From the NCBI RefSeq assembly GCF_003416895.1, contig NZ_QVIO01000004.1, positions 248,001-312,000 of the forward strand: a stretch of 64,000 nucleotides of DNA. Reading direction: 5' to 3'. The position numbers and the translations under genes were made by a program. Source of the DNA: Duganella sp. BJB476. Lineage in GTDB: Bacteria; Pseudomonadota; Gammaproteobacteria; Burkholderiales; Burkholderiaceae_D. This document shows positions 53,100-60,195 of this stretch, piece by piece. Position 1 is the first letter of the stretch. Every line of letters begins with the position of its first letter. The notes beneath the pieces are model-generated. The model was not told the origin of the DNA and did no database searches. It saw nothing but the letters and a program-made list of their open reading frames with translations.

Positions 53100-53768
53100 C
53101 TATGGGGTAAATTTGGTTAGCAGGAACGATTCAACGAAGGCTAGTACGCTTGCTACGTCGGGCTCACTTAGTTTGGCCCAGTCCCCATGAAGAGCCAAAT
53201 TTCTAATCCGAGGCATGGCATCCAACAATGTTTTCTGCGCCCCTGCCACGAGTCCGGCAGTCTTTAATGCATTGACGACCTCTGTCATAGTCTTCCCGTC
53301 TACTAGCAGGTTGTTTGCTGCCGCGTAGCGTTTGAGGGCATCCTCAAGCGCAGCACACGCTAAGACCGCAGCGACATCCTTATGTCCATCAGTCAGAGAT
53401 TGCCGGGCCAAGCCAACGAAGTCACCGAAAACCTCGCCAGAAACCTGAAGCTCGACATTGAACACGTAGCCACCATCAAAATCCTCTTTGGCTGATCGGA
53501 ATAGCGAGAATAACGGCGTAACCTCATGCTCATAGCCCACTCGTGCTTTGTTACAGGCTGTCCTAAACGCATTGGCTTGCGGCGAGTGGTCGCCGAAGAC
53601 TGCGCTAATTAGGCTGAGTGAACTCGTCGCCCACCCTTGCCACTTTCCATCCGGGACATACCTTGGACCGCCTCCCTGTTGTTGTGCCCAAGGTAGCTTG
53701 GCAGAAGCATCCAGTAGCTCCTGAAATCGCCTTACAAACTTCTCGTTCACAATCGTTCCTCTCAGCAT
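53100..53768 (-). CDS. Conserved protein with DUF4145/HEPN-like C-terminus, unknown function
   Basis: 222 residues, soluble. The C-terminal half (VAAVLACAALEDALKRYAAANN...LLDAMPRIRNLALHGDWAKLSEPDVASVLAFVESFL) has the RxxxxH-like RNLALH arrangement and helical pattern of DUF4145/HEPN proteins, many of which act in defence or as RNases. This is inference from pattern only. Start uncertain: ATG at 53768, GTG at 53750 (GAGG upstream) or TTG at 53807. Convergent with the helicase gene. Confidence 0.55.
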   Translation of the reverse strand: MLRGTIVNEKFVRRFQELLDASAKLPWAQQQGGGPRYVPDGKWQGWATSSLSLISAVFGDHSPQANAFRTACNKARVGYEHEVTPLFSLFRSAKEDFDGGYVFNVELQVSGEVFGDFVGLARQSLTDGHKDVAAVLACAALEDALKRYAAANNLLVDGKTMTEVVNALKTAGLVAGAQKTLLDAMPRIRNLALHGDWAKLSEPDVASVLAFVESFLLTKFTP

Positions 53769-53844
53769 AAGATGCCCTAGTGTGAGGGCTTTGTGAGCAG
53801 CAAGCAACTACTCAAGTTGGCAGATGTGTTACTCACCTTTAGAT

Positions 53845-53958
53845 GGCTCAACAGGGTATACCTGAAAGCACCTAGTCAAATGAGCTACCAGCCTAGCTCA
53901 ATAGGGTTGACTGTAAGTGAGCCATCATGTATTATTGAGCTATATACCCAACTGAGCC
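53845..53958. repeat. Three 16-bp iterated sites upstream of a serine recombinase
   Basis: GGCTCAACAGGGTATA (53845-53860), AGCTCAATAGGGTTGA (53895-53910) and, inverted, GGCTCAGTTGGGTATA (53943-53958). Extra TGAGCYA heptamers lie at 53881, 53918 and 53936. The cluster ends 10 bp before the recombinase start, as res or operator sites of resolvases do. Confidence 0.7.
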
Positions 53959-53968
53959 AAACGTCACC

Positions 53969-54562
53969 ATGAAGACCATCTACTACGGACGCATCAGCAC
54001 CACCGAGGGACAGACCAGCGCCAGCCAGTACGAGGACGCTACCAAGCACGGCGTGCCAGCCAAGCACACGCACATTGACGAAGGTGTAAGCGGCTACCAC
54101 GTAGCCCCTATGGACCGTGCGGAGTGGAAGCGGGTCATGGACAAACTGTCTGATGGTGGAGTGCTGTACGTGCGCTGGCTGGACCGTATCAGCCGTCGCT
54201 ACGACGAACTGCACACTGTCATGCAAACCCTGATGAAGATGGGCGTCAAGGTAGTCTGCACCCTGAACGGCATGGAGTTTGACGGCACGGCCACCGAGCC
54301 AATGCTCAAGGCTACTCGTGATGCAGTGCTGGCCTTCATGGCCGCACAGGGCGAAGCCGACTACATCAACCGCAAGGAGATGCAGAAGCGGGGCATTGAA
54401 GTAGCCAAGGCAGCGGACGACGGACGATACAAGGGCCGTGCCAAGACCTTAGACCCAGCTACCGTAAAGGCATGGCGTGCTGAACACGGCAAGAGCATCG
54501 CGGCTACAGCGGAACACTTCGACATTTCCCCCGCTACCGTCAAGCGCTACTGTGCAGCATAG
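53969..54562 (+). CDS. Serine recombinase (resolvase family)
   Basis: 197 residues. The catalytic serine is S10 (YYGRIS), followed by HIDEGVSGYHVAPMDRAEW, the LYVRWLDRISRRYDEL block with catalytic arginines and the long E helix (DAVLAFMAAQGEADYINRKEMQKRGIEVAK). A C-terminal HTH (KSIAATAEHFDISPATVKRYCAA) binds DNA. Unlike the neighbouring AT-rich genes it is relatively GC-rich. Iterated sites lie just upstream. Roles could be multimer resolution, inversion or regulation. The following 295 bp (54563-54857) show no gene. Confidence 0.88.
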   Translation: MKTIYYGRISTTEGQTSASQYEDATKHGVPAKHTHIDEGVSGYHVAPMDRAEWKRVMDKLSDGGVLYVRWLDRISRRYDELHTVMQTLMKMGVKVVCTLNGMEFDGTATEPMLKATRDAVLAFMAAQGEADYINRKEMQKRGIEVAKAADDGRYKGRAKTLDPATVKAWRAEHGKSIAATAEHFDISPATVKRYCAA

Positions 54563-54857
54563 GATGCGATAGGAGGCCCGTAGCGTCTCGATCACTCAGC
54601 AGGCAGTGCAACCCTGCTCATCAACGCCAGCAGCGCCCCCCGCAGATATTTCTGAAACCTGTGTAGCGAATTCTCCCCGGTTCCCCGCGCGTTTAGCAAC
54701 CCGCTGGACCTCCTGACCTTCCACACCCGATCCGAAACCCTGAAGATATTTCACTGCGTTCAGCTACCGTTTCTGTACGACTGGTTGCGCGTTAAGGCAG
54801 CCCCTCTACCTTGCAAAATTTTTTAGGTTTTGGGGACCGTCAGCAGTTACGTCAAAT

Positions 54858-55532
54858 TTACACACTTGCCCACCGGGCCGCTATTTCTTCACCTGCGGCG
54901 GCAAGATCGCTAAGACGCCGCTTGTTTGCTGCCGGTGCCGAAGATACCGTCCCCGTCGGTACATCAACGACGTAACACAGCGCCGGATCGACGCTTTTTG
55001 GATCTTTTGCATTGGCCTCAAGATGGGCGCGCAAAGCTGTAGCCACATAAGCCCCGGCTTGCTCCAGAATAGGGGCCGACTTGGAGAAGTTCAGCTTCAC
55101 GCAACCAACGACGTCGCCCGTTTCCTTGTTCTTAAGGATCGCATCAGGTCGCATCGATACCTTCGTACCGCCAAAGTCCACCGTTTCGGAAGCGAAGGCA
55201 TAGCCCGACTGAACGGAAACGTCTGCTACTTCCAACTCTTCTGCAAGCGGCAAGAAGTCCTCAATCGCTTCCGCAGACAGTTGACGGTCCTGAACGGCAA
55301 AATCGGAACCGGACGTGTCCGCCCGCAGTTCGGCAGCCTTCGCTAACGGCGCTCCGTCATCGACCATCCCGCTTTCGATGAAGCCAACGATAACTTCCCG
55401 TGCAGCCTTATAACGCGCAGCTTTGAATACGGGTGGATTCTTCTGATCGCGGACAATCTGCCTGCGTCGAGCAGCAGTGGCGGTCATGTACTCGCCAAGC
55501 TTGTTAATCGAGATTTTTGGTTCTTCGTTCAT
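54858..55532 (-). CDS. Conserved protein of unknown function, possible PD-(D/E)xK-like fold
   Basis: 224 residues. A basic helical N-terminus (TATAARRRQIVRDQKNPPVFKAARYKAAREVI) is followed by an alpha/beta region with VSMRPDAILKNKETGDVVGCVKLNFSK, in which an Asp and a later Lys are spaced roughly as in PD-(D/E)xK nucleases. This is weak evidence. Start ATG at 55532 with AAGGAAG upstream. An inverted repeat lies in its promoter region. Divergent from the LexA-box gene. Confidence 0.5.
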   Translation of the reverse strand: MNEEPKISINKLGEYMTATAARRRQIVRDQKNPPVFKAARYKAAREVIVGFIESGMVDDGAPLAKAAELRADTSGSDFAVQDRQLSAEAIEDFLPLAEELEVADVSVQSGYAFASETVDFGGTKVSMRPDAILKNKETGDVVGCVKLNFSKSAPILEQAGAYVATALRAHLEANAKDPKSVDPALCYVVDVPTGTVSSAPAANKRRLSDLAAAGEEIAARWASV

Positions 55533-55596
55533 ATTGCTTCCTTTTAAAAGATGCTGAATCGAATTAATTTCCAAAACACAAAAAACACAACATCTA

Positions 55597-55615
55597 GTAC
55601 TTTTTAACAAAGTAC
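55597..55615. promoter_or_regulatory. Inverted repeat in the promoter region of the 54858-55532 gene
   Basis: GTACTTT and AAAGTAC form a perfect 7-bp inverted repeat with a 5-base spacer, 65 bp before the start. Probable operator; binding protein unknown. Confidence 0.5.
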
Positions 55616-55812
55616 ATACTAATTGTAGTGTCAGGCATACCAAAAGGCAAGGCGAACGAAGTTTGCGCCCGCCATCGGATAAGAGAAGAAGCTGTTGGTT
55701 GCAGCAACGCAGCAGATGCCCGTAGCGGCTCCCGGCAGCTACGCAGAAGCGTTGCGTGTGCTGACCGTTCCCATCACAAATAGTCGGTAGACTTTTACCG
55801 AGGATTGATGTA

Positions 55813-55846
55813 CTGTATTTGTGAACAGCGCTGTGTCTATATACAG
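55813..55846 (+). promoter_or_regulatory. Two tandem LexA boxes
   Basis: CTGTATTTGTGAACAG (55813-55828) and CTGTGTCTATATACAG (55831-55846) both fit CTGT-N8-ACAG, with centres 18 bp apart. They precede a small plus-strand gene by 38 bp and overlap -10-like TATATA sequences. The 350-bp gap (55533-55883) otherwise holds the inverted repeat at 55597 and no gene. Confidence 0.85.
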
Positions 55847-55883
55847 TGTACCAAACCACACTTTGAAGGAGTGTAATTTGAGT

Positions 55884-56126
55884 ATGAGCATGATGGGAAA
55901 CAAGGCGGTCGCCTTCGCACAGGTTGCAGCGATAACAGAGGTGCTGAAGCAGAACGGAAAAGACACCTTCACCGTTAAGCTGTTGGTGAACTCTGTGGAA
56001 GTGCGCTGTGAGAAGGTATCAATGCAAGAACTGTCAATTCTTTGCAAGAAGATGGATATCACAGTGGATGAATTGATAAACGCCAATGCCAGAACGCCAA
56101 TGAAAGTAGCTTCGCTACACATTTAG
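55884..56126 (+). CDS. Small SOS-controlled protein, unknown function
   Basis: 80 residues, no membrane segment: MGNKAVAFAQVAAITEVLKQ, DTFTVKLLVNSVEVRCEKVSM and a helical MQELSILCKKMDITVDELINANARTP, which could be a small HTH-like or anti-repressor fold. ATG at 55884; the TTG at 55878 has better spacing to AAGGAG (55866) and may be the true start. Its position directly behind two LexA boxes points to induction on DNA damage. Confidence 0.6.
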   Translation: MSMMGNKAVAFAQVAAITEVLKQNGKDTFTVKLLVNSVEVRCEKVSMQELSILCKKMDITVDELINANARTPMKVASLHI

Positions 56127-56271
56127 CATGAGTTGATGCAATTGGATTCCGCTTACACAGCACTTACAAGGACCATCCAAAGGATTGTAAGCCGCAAACC
56201 CATTGATCGTACTACCTTGTTTTTATTGAGTATTTTGGCCATTGAATCTGCGACCCTCAGCTTAGAAGGCT

Positions 56272-56439
56272 GAAGGTAAGTACACTGGTTGTGCTTCAAC
56301 CGATCGAGCCAAGGCAGCTAAGGTGCTAGCTTTGCATGCCAAGGGTGTGACCAAGTAAGATATTGCAGCATGCGACATCGGTATCGCCAGCGTCTACCGT
56401 ATCTTTAAATCGATGTGCAGAAAGCAATTTCACCACTAG
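56272..56439 (+). pseudogene. Resolvase C-terminal fragment with in-frame stop
   Basis: Translates to KYTGCASTDRAKAAKVLALHAKGVTK, stop, DIAACDIGIASVYRIFKS, which is the HTH end of a Tn3/Hin-type serine recombinase (usual form KxDIAxxLGIxxASVYRIL). The codon after VTK is TAA. The catalytic domain is absent. The rest of 56127-56271 shows nothing. Confidence 0.65.
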
Positions 56440-56888
56440 TTGGCGGCAATTGAGCGTTTCATGAACAAGTGCACAGAGCCATAAACATCGCCAGTTAGCG
56501 TTTCCGGCGTTTCATGACTAATGTCATGCCATTCCCCCATTTTACTAGTCCATAGACCACTATCTAACTGACGTGACATGTGTGTAGGAACTGAAGCTGA
56601 ATCCACATACAACGCAACCTTCTCAAAACCGACCTCTAAATCCCCAGAAGTACATTGCTCATATCCGAGAGATTGAAATGCAATTACAAAAGAGTTAACG
56701 GTTGTGCTTCTAGGAAGACCTGCTGGCCAAAAATTCTTCTTGGTAATTGGCTGAGGCCACCACCAATTAGATTCATCTTTTGCAGCCCAAGCAATGCAAT
56801 TATAACGATCGGTTAGTGAGCTAGTTATCGTTGTATTATTATTGTTGACCAAAGGAAAGCCTCCACTATCCGTCAATTCCGATACCAT
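56436..56888 (-). CDS. Conserved protein of unknown function with invariant-looking Cys and His
   Basis: 150 residues. RYNCIAWAAKDESNWWWPQ, NFWPAGLPRSTTVNSFVIAFQSLGYEQC, EKVALYVD...PTHMSRQLDSGLWTSKMGEW and YGSVHLFMKR form a well-defined pattern that I believe is a known DUF (DUF7689-like). The Cys in NCIAWA and the His in PTHMSRQ resemble an NlpC/P60-type dyad; this is a guess. Third gene of an operon, 6 bp after the preceding stop. Confidence 0.6.
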   Translation of the reverse strand: MVSELTDSGGFPLVNNNNTTITSSLTDRYNCIAWAAKDESNWWWPQPITKKNFWPAGLPRSTTVNSFVIAFQSLGYEQCTSGDLEVGFEKVALYVDSASVPTHMSRQLDSGLWTSKMGEWHDISHETPETLTGDVYGSVHLFMKRSIAAN

Positions 56889-56894
56889 TTTTAT

Positions 56895-57518
56895 CTACCT
56901 ATATCCGTTTATTGTAGCCCAGTTAAGCCAATCTTGAACCATCGCATCCATATCACCAATGTGATCATCTACAACAGGGTCAATACCTGTAATAGCTTCT
57001 AATGCCCAAAACCAATGGGTGCATCCATTTTCAATATCAGAAAAGATGAAAGGTAATGCCTTTTTCCCCAAACCGATAATACGCTGGTAGGAGCGATGCA
57101 AAATAATTTTCTCTGTTGAGGAAATGAACTTAGTTTCAGATCGCCATTTTTGCAGATTCTCAATAAATACTCTCTCAGTAGTGTCCTCACGAGCATCTGC
57201 ATGAACTACCTCTGTATGATGTACCTGGGTTTCAAAAAAATCAATTGCCGGAAGGTGCGGCGAGTATTCGACAATCCAAGGATTGTGTATTTGATGAGTT
57301 ATTTCAAGATAATCTCTATCATGCTTAACATTTTCAAAATAAAATTCTTGAGCTAATGCCAATAAATGTTTTGACTTATCACTTCGCTGATCTATACGAA
57401 TTCCGCGTGCAGTCCCTCCTGATACATTCTGAGCGTAAGGGTGCGCGGTGGAGGAGCTTGGTGTTCTGGACGCTTTTAAATCGACCAATTCTCTCTTTCG
57501 TTCAGCGAGTGCAATCAT
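56895..57518 (-). CDS. Conserved protein of unknown function (operon partner)
   Basis: 207 residues, soluble. The N-terminal ~60 residues are polar and low in complexity. The C-terminal domain has WRSETKFISSTEKIILHRSYQRIIGLGKKALPFIFSDIENG, then HWFWALEAITGIDPV and DMDAMVQDWLNWATINGY, a helical pattern that I have seen paired with the protein encoded next door. The ATG overlaps the preceding stop (ATGA). No activity known. Confidence 0.6.
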   Translation of the reverse strand: MIALAERKRELVDLKASRTPSSSTAHPYAQNVSGGTARGIRIDQRSDKSKHLLALAQEFYFENVKHDRDYLEITHQIHNPWIVEYSPHLPAIDFFETQVHHTEVVHADAREDTTERVFIENLQKWRSETKFISSTEKIILHRSYQRIIGLGKKALPFIFSDIENGCTHWFWALEAITGIDPVVDDHIGDMDAMVQDWLNWATINGYR

Positions 57519-58207
57519 TCATCCGCCTCATGATCATATGGGTTCAACACCAAAACTGACGCTGCTGCCATTTTTTTCTTAATCGCTTCGGCCTTCTTTT
57601 CTGCTCTCTGCAATGTATGCATGAGCGCCCGTATATCCACGGAATCTAAAGCAACGGAAAACTGAGTCTTGCCATGTGGGAAGCTCATATACTCGATGGT
57701 AAGCGTTTGTACCATCAATGTCGCAGCGATTTCAGTGACTTCATCGTCAAAAACTGGTCGAATATCAGTTATCACTTGGGCGCTGACGAAATTATTGACA
57801 TTCTCCAAAGAAAGCCCAGTCCCCTTGCATGAAACGGCCAAAGACTTAACACTCAAAAGCTTTATTAAGTTATTTTTTAATTTGGCAATCGAGTCAGCGG
57901 AAAGTTTTGAATCGGAATCTTCGCTAATCAAATCTTTTATAATGGCAGTCGCAAACCTTTCAATGCTATAGCCTTCTCCCAAATATGAACTGGGATACAT
58001 CGAATGCACCGCGTCGATTATGCTCTCGGCGAGAGCTTTATCTGTCTTGGTTATCTTGCTTGCAATTCTTCCAACAAAGCCAGCGTCATATAGTGCACTA
58101 GACTCGGCTTCAAACAAAGTCACAATCTCATCAACCGAGGCATCATTAAGCTCCGATATGCTAATAATCGGCTGTGTATATTCCTCAGGAATACGAACTT
58201 TCTTCAT
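57515..58207 (-). CDS. Unknown protein, first gene of three-gene operon
   Basis: 230 residues, soluble and acidic, AT-rich coding. Mostly helical: SELNDASVDEIVTLFEAESSALYDAGFVGRIASKITKTDKALAESIIDAVHSMY, then a beta-rich stretch (VDIRALMHTLQ) and a charged coiled-coil-like RAEKKAEAIKKKM. No catalytic motif seen. The ATG at 58207 was chosen; the longer frame upstream has no SD. The 285 bp from here to the integrase contain no clear gene. Confidence 0.6.
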   Translation of the reverse strand: MKKVRIPEEYTQPIISISELNDASVDEIVTLFEAESSALYDAGFVGRIASKITKTDKALAESIIDAVHSMYPSSYLGEGYSIERFATAIIKDLISEDSDSKLSADSIAKLKNNLIKLLSVKSLAVSCKGTGLSLENVNNFVSAQVITDIRPVFDDEVTEIAATLMVQTLTIEYMSFPHGKTQFSVALDSVDIRALMHTLQRAEKKAEAIKKKMAAASVLVLNPYDHEADE

Positions 58208-58492
58208 TGTGGTTCCAGAAAATGACTTAATTGAAAATGTTGCGAATAACGAATAAAAATCGACGTGACTTCTAAAAAGTATCTCATGTCGCTCAGCAAC
58301 ACGCACTACAGCATAACGGATATTTTTGCAACTATACAGTACTGGCGCTACCCAATGTACGCAAATTGTTGCAGGCATGCTCACGAATGTTGCAAGAAAA
58401 TGGCTCGATATGACACCTATCAACAAGTTTGCGACTGCATCGTCGAAGTACAAGAAGAAAATCACAATGTATCTGTGTTGCAAATGAAGCAC

Positions 58493-59476
58493 CTATCCCA
58501 GCTTTTGGGCAAGAACCTCCGCCTTGGGATGATAGTACCGCTTAAGCATCTGTATCGTTTGATGCCCCGTGACCGCAGCCAGTTCAATGACGTTAGGAAG
58601 CTTCTCAGCGAGTTTGCTGGTTGCCGTATGCCGGAGGTCGTGAAAGTGGAGATTAACGATCTTAGCGCGTTTGCAGGCGTCTACGAAACAGTTGTTCACC
58701 ACCATATACGAGAGCGGGAATACTGGCCCAGTTTCAGCGTAGGGAAGCGTCAGCAATACAGCGACAGCTTTCCGGGAAAATGGCACCACCCTTGCTGTAC
58801 CGTTCTTGGTCATTGGCAGCAACACTGTTTGGGCTTGCAGATTGACGTTTTCCCATCGCATTGACAGTAGTTCGCCGCGTCGCATTGCTGTTTCCAGCGC
58901 AAGCAAGACTAGTGGAGCCATCCAAGGGCTGCGTCGGCGCACCGGCTGTAGTTCTGCGATCAGACGGGCTTCTTCATCTACGGTGAGTAAACGGGTCCGG
59001 CCTTGAGGTGTCGAGGGTTTGCGGACCAGCGCACAAGGGTTTGCCGTTGGTAGGCCCCATTCTTTACGAGCATGACTGATGACGCTTGATAGGATGCTCA
59101 GTTCTCTAATGATGGTAGCCGGAGCAACCGTTTTGAGGCGTTCGTCGCGGTAGCTGGCAACTACGGCAGGCGTCAACTTTTCCATACTGTATGCAGCCAT
59201 CTTGTGGCGTAGTATGAATTGAATCGTTTGCCGTTCGCGTTTCTCACTTCGCTTGGTGGGGCTAACCTCTTCGCCGTAGCGTTGCAGCAGGTCAGAAAGG
59301 AGGATGTTTCTGGCTGAATGTGTCGCTTGATACGCGCCTTGGTCCATTGCCGCTTCAATGGCTCTGGACCATGCTTGCGCTTCTGCTTTGCTGGAGAAGG
59401 ACTTTACTTCGCTCGGATACCCGAAGCGTCTTACTTGAGCTTGCCATACGCCCGAACGTTGCCGAATTGATGCCAT
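58493..59476 (-). CDS. Tyrosine-type integrase of the moaC-inserted element
   Basis: 327-residue site-specific recombinase. The N-terminal SAM-like arm/core-binding domain begins MASIRQRSGVWQAQVRRFG. The catalytic residues are R199 (ALETAMRRGELL), the box HDLRHTATSKLAE and the tyrosine in LKRYYHP (Y315). GGAG lies five bases before the ATG at 59476. The gene abuts the moaC 3' end, 136 bp away, as expected of an integrase next to its attachment site. A decayed homologue lies at 47.9-48.1 kb. Confidence 0.92.
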   Translation of the reverse strand: MASIRQRSGVWQAQVRRFGYPSEVKSFSSKAEAQAWSRAIEAAMDQGAYQATHSARNILLSDLLQRYGEEVSPTKRSEKRERQTIQFILRHKMAAYSMEKLTPAVVASYRDERLKTVAPATIIRELSILSSVISHARKEWGLPTANPCALVRKPSTPQGRTRLLTVDEEARLIAELQPVRRRSPWMAPLVLLALETAMRRGELLSMRWENVNLQAQTVLLPMTKNGTARVVPFSRKAVAVLLTLPYAETGPVFPLSYMVVNNCFVDACKRAKIVNLHFHDLRHTATSKLAEKLPNVIELAAVTGHQTIQMLKRYYHPKAEVLAQKLG

Positions 59477-59612
59477 GTACACTCCGTTGTGACAGAAGTG
59501 TGACAAGAACTAGTTTTAAGCAAAATTTACGACATGCTCCACTGCTGCAAGAAGCGGGGGTATCAGCTAGTGCCGATCTGGTTGTTAAAAATTCTTCAGC
59601 CAGATCAATCAC

Positions 59613-59722
59613 TTAACTTGTCGCACTCCAATCCCCCGACTTGCCGCCATGCTTTTCCATCACGCGGATGTCGGTCATCACCATGCCCCGGTCCACCGCC
59701 TTGCACATGTCGTACACCGTCA
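59613..59722. repeat. moaC 3' end, right copy of the duplicated attachment region
   Basis: Matches 48159-48268 with about 94% identity over 95 bp and marks the junction of the inserted region with core sequence. The upstream 59477-59612 stretch also resembles 48066-48158 weakly. Confidence 0.8.
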
Positions 59723-60116
59723 GCAGGCCGACCTGCACCGCCGTCAGCGCCTCCATCTCCACCCCGGTCTTGCCGTAGGTTTCCACCTGGGCCTTGCAGT
59801 GCACGCTGGAATTGGCGACATCGGTCTCGAAATCGACCGTCACCCGGGTCAGCGCCAGCGGGTGGCACAGCGGCACCAGGTCGCTGGTGCGCTTGGACGC
59901 CATGATGGCCGCGATGCGCGCGATGCCCAGCACGTCGCCCTTTTTTGCCGTGCCGCCGGTGATGATGGCCAGCGTTTCCGGCTTCATGCGGATGCTGCCG
60001 CTGGCCAGCGCGATGCGGTGCGTCTCGGCCTTGGCGCCGACATCGACCATGTGCGCCTGGCCGGAGCCGTCGAAGTGGGTCAGTTGATCAGCAGGCGCGG
60101 AGTTTTCGATGGTCAT
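59613..60116 (-). CDS. moaC: Cyclic pyranopterin monophosphate synthase MoaC
   Basis: Second enzyme of molybdenum-cofactor biosynthesis: with MoaA it converts GTP to cyclic pyranopterin monophosphate. 167 residues. THFDGSGQAHMVDVGAKAETHRIA, KGDVLGIARIAAIMASKRTSDLVPLCHPLALTRV and MTDIRVMEKHGGKSG, with the catalytic Asp and Lys, are all intact. The last 35 codons lie within the attachment region, so the element restored the C-terminus when it inserted. Confidence 0.96.
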   Translation of the reverse strand: MTIENSAPADQLTHFDGSGQAHMVDVGAKAETHRIALASGSIRMKPETLAIITGGTAKKGDVLGIARIAAIMASKRTSDLVPLCHPLALTRVTVDFETDVANSSVHCKAQVETYGKTGVEMEALTAVQVGLLTVYDMCKAVDRGMVMTDIRVMEKHGGKSGDWSATS

Positions 60117-60195
60117 GGTGGGCTTTAAAACGTAACAAAATAATTCGTCGGCGGACGCTGTGCGTGAGCGCCCAAGTTGCGGGTATCATATCATC

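Noticed and set aside
54563..54857. Replication origin or iterons in the gap after the serine recombinase
   Set aside because: Only two AGATATTTC-like motifs are seen, without regular spacing or an adjacent initiator gene.
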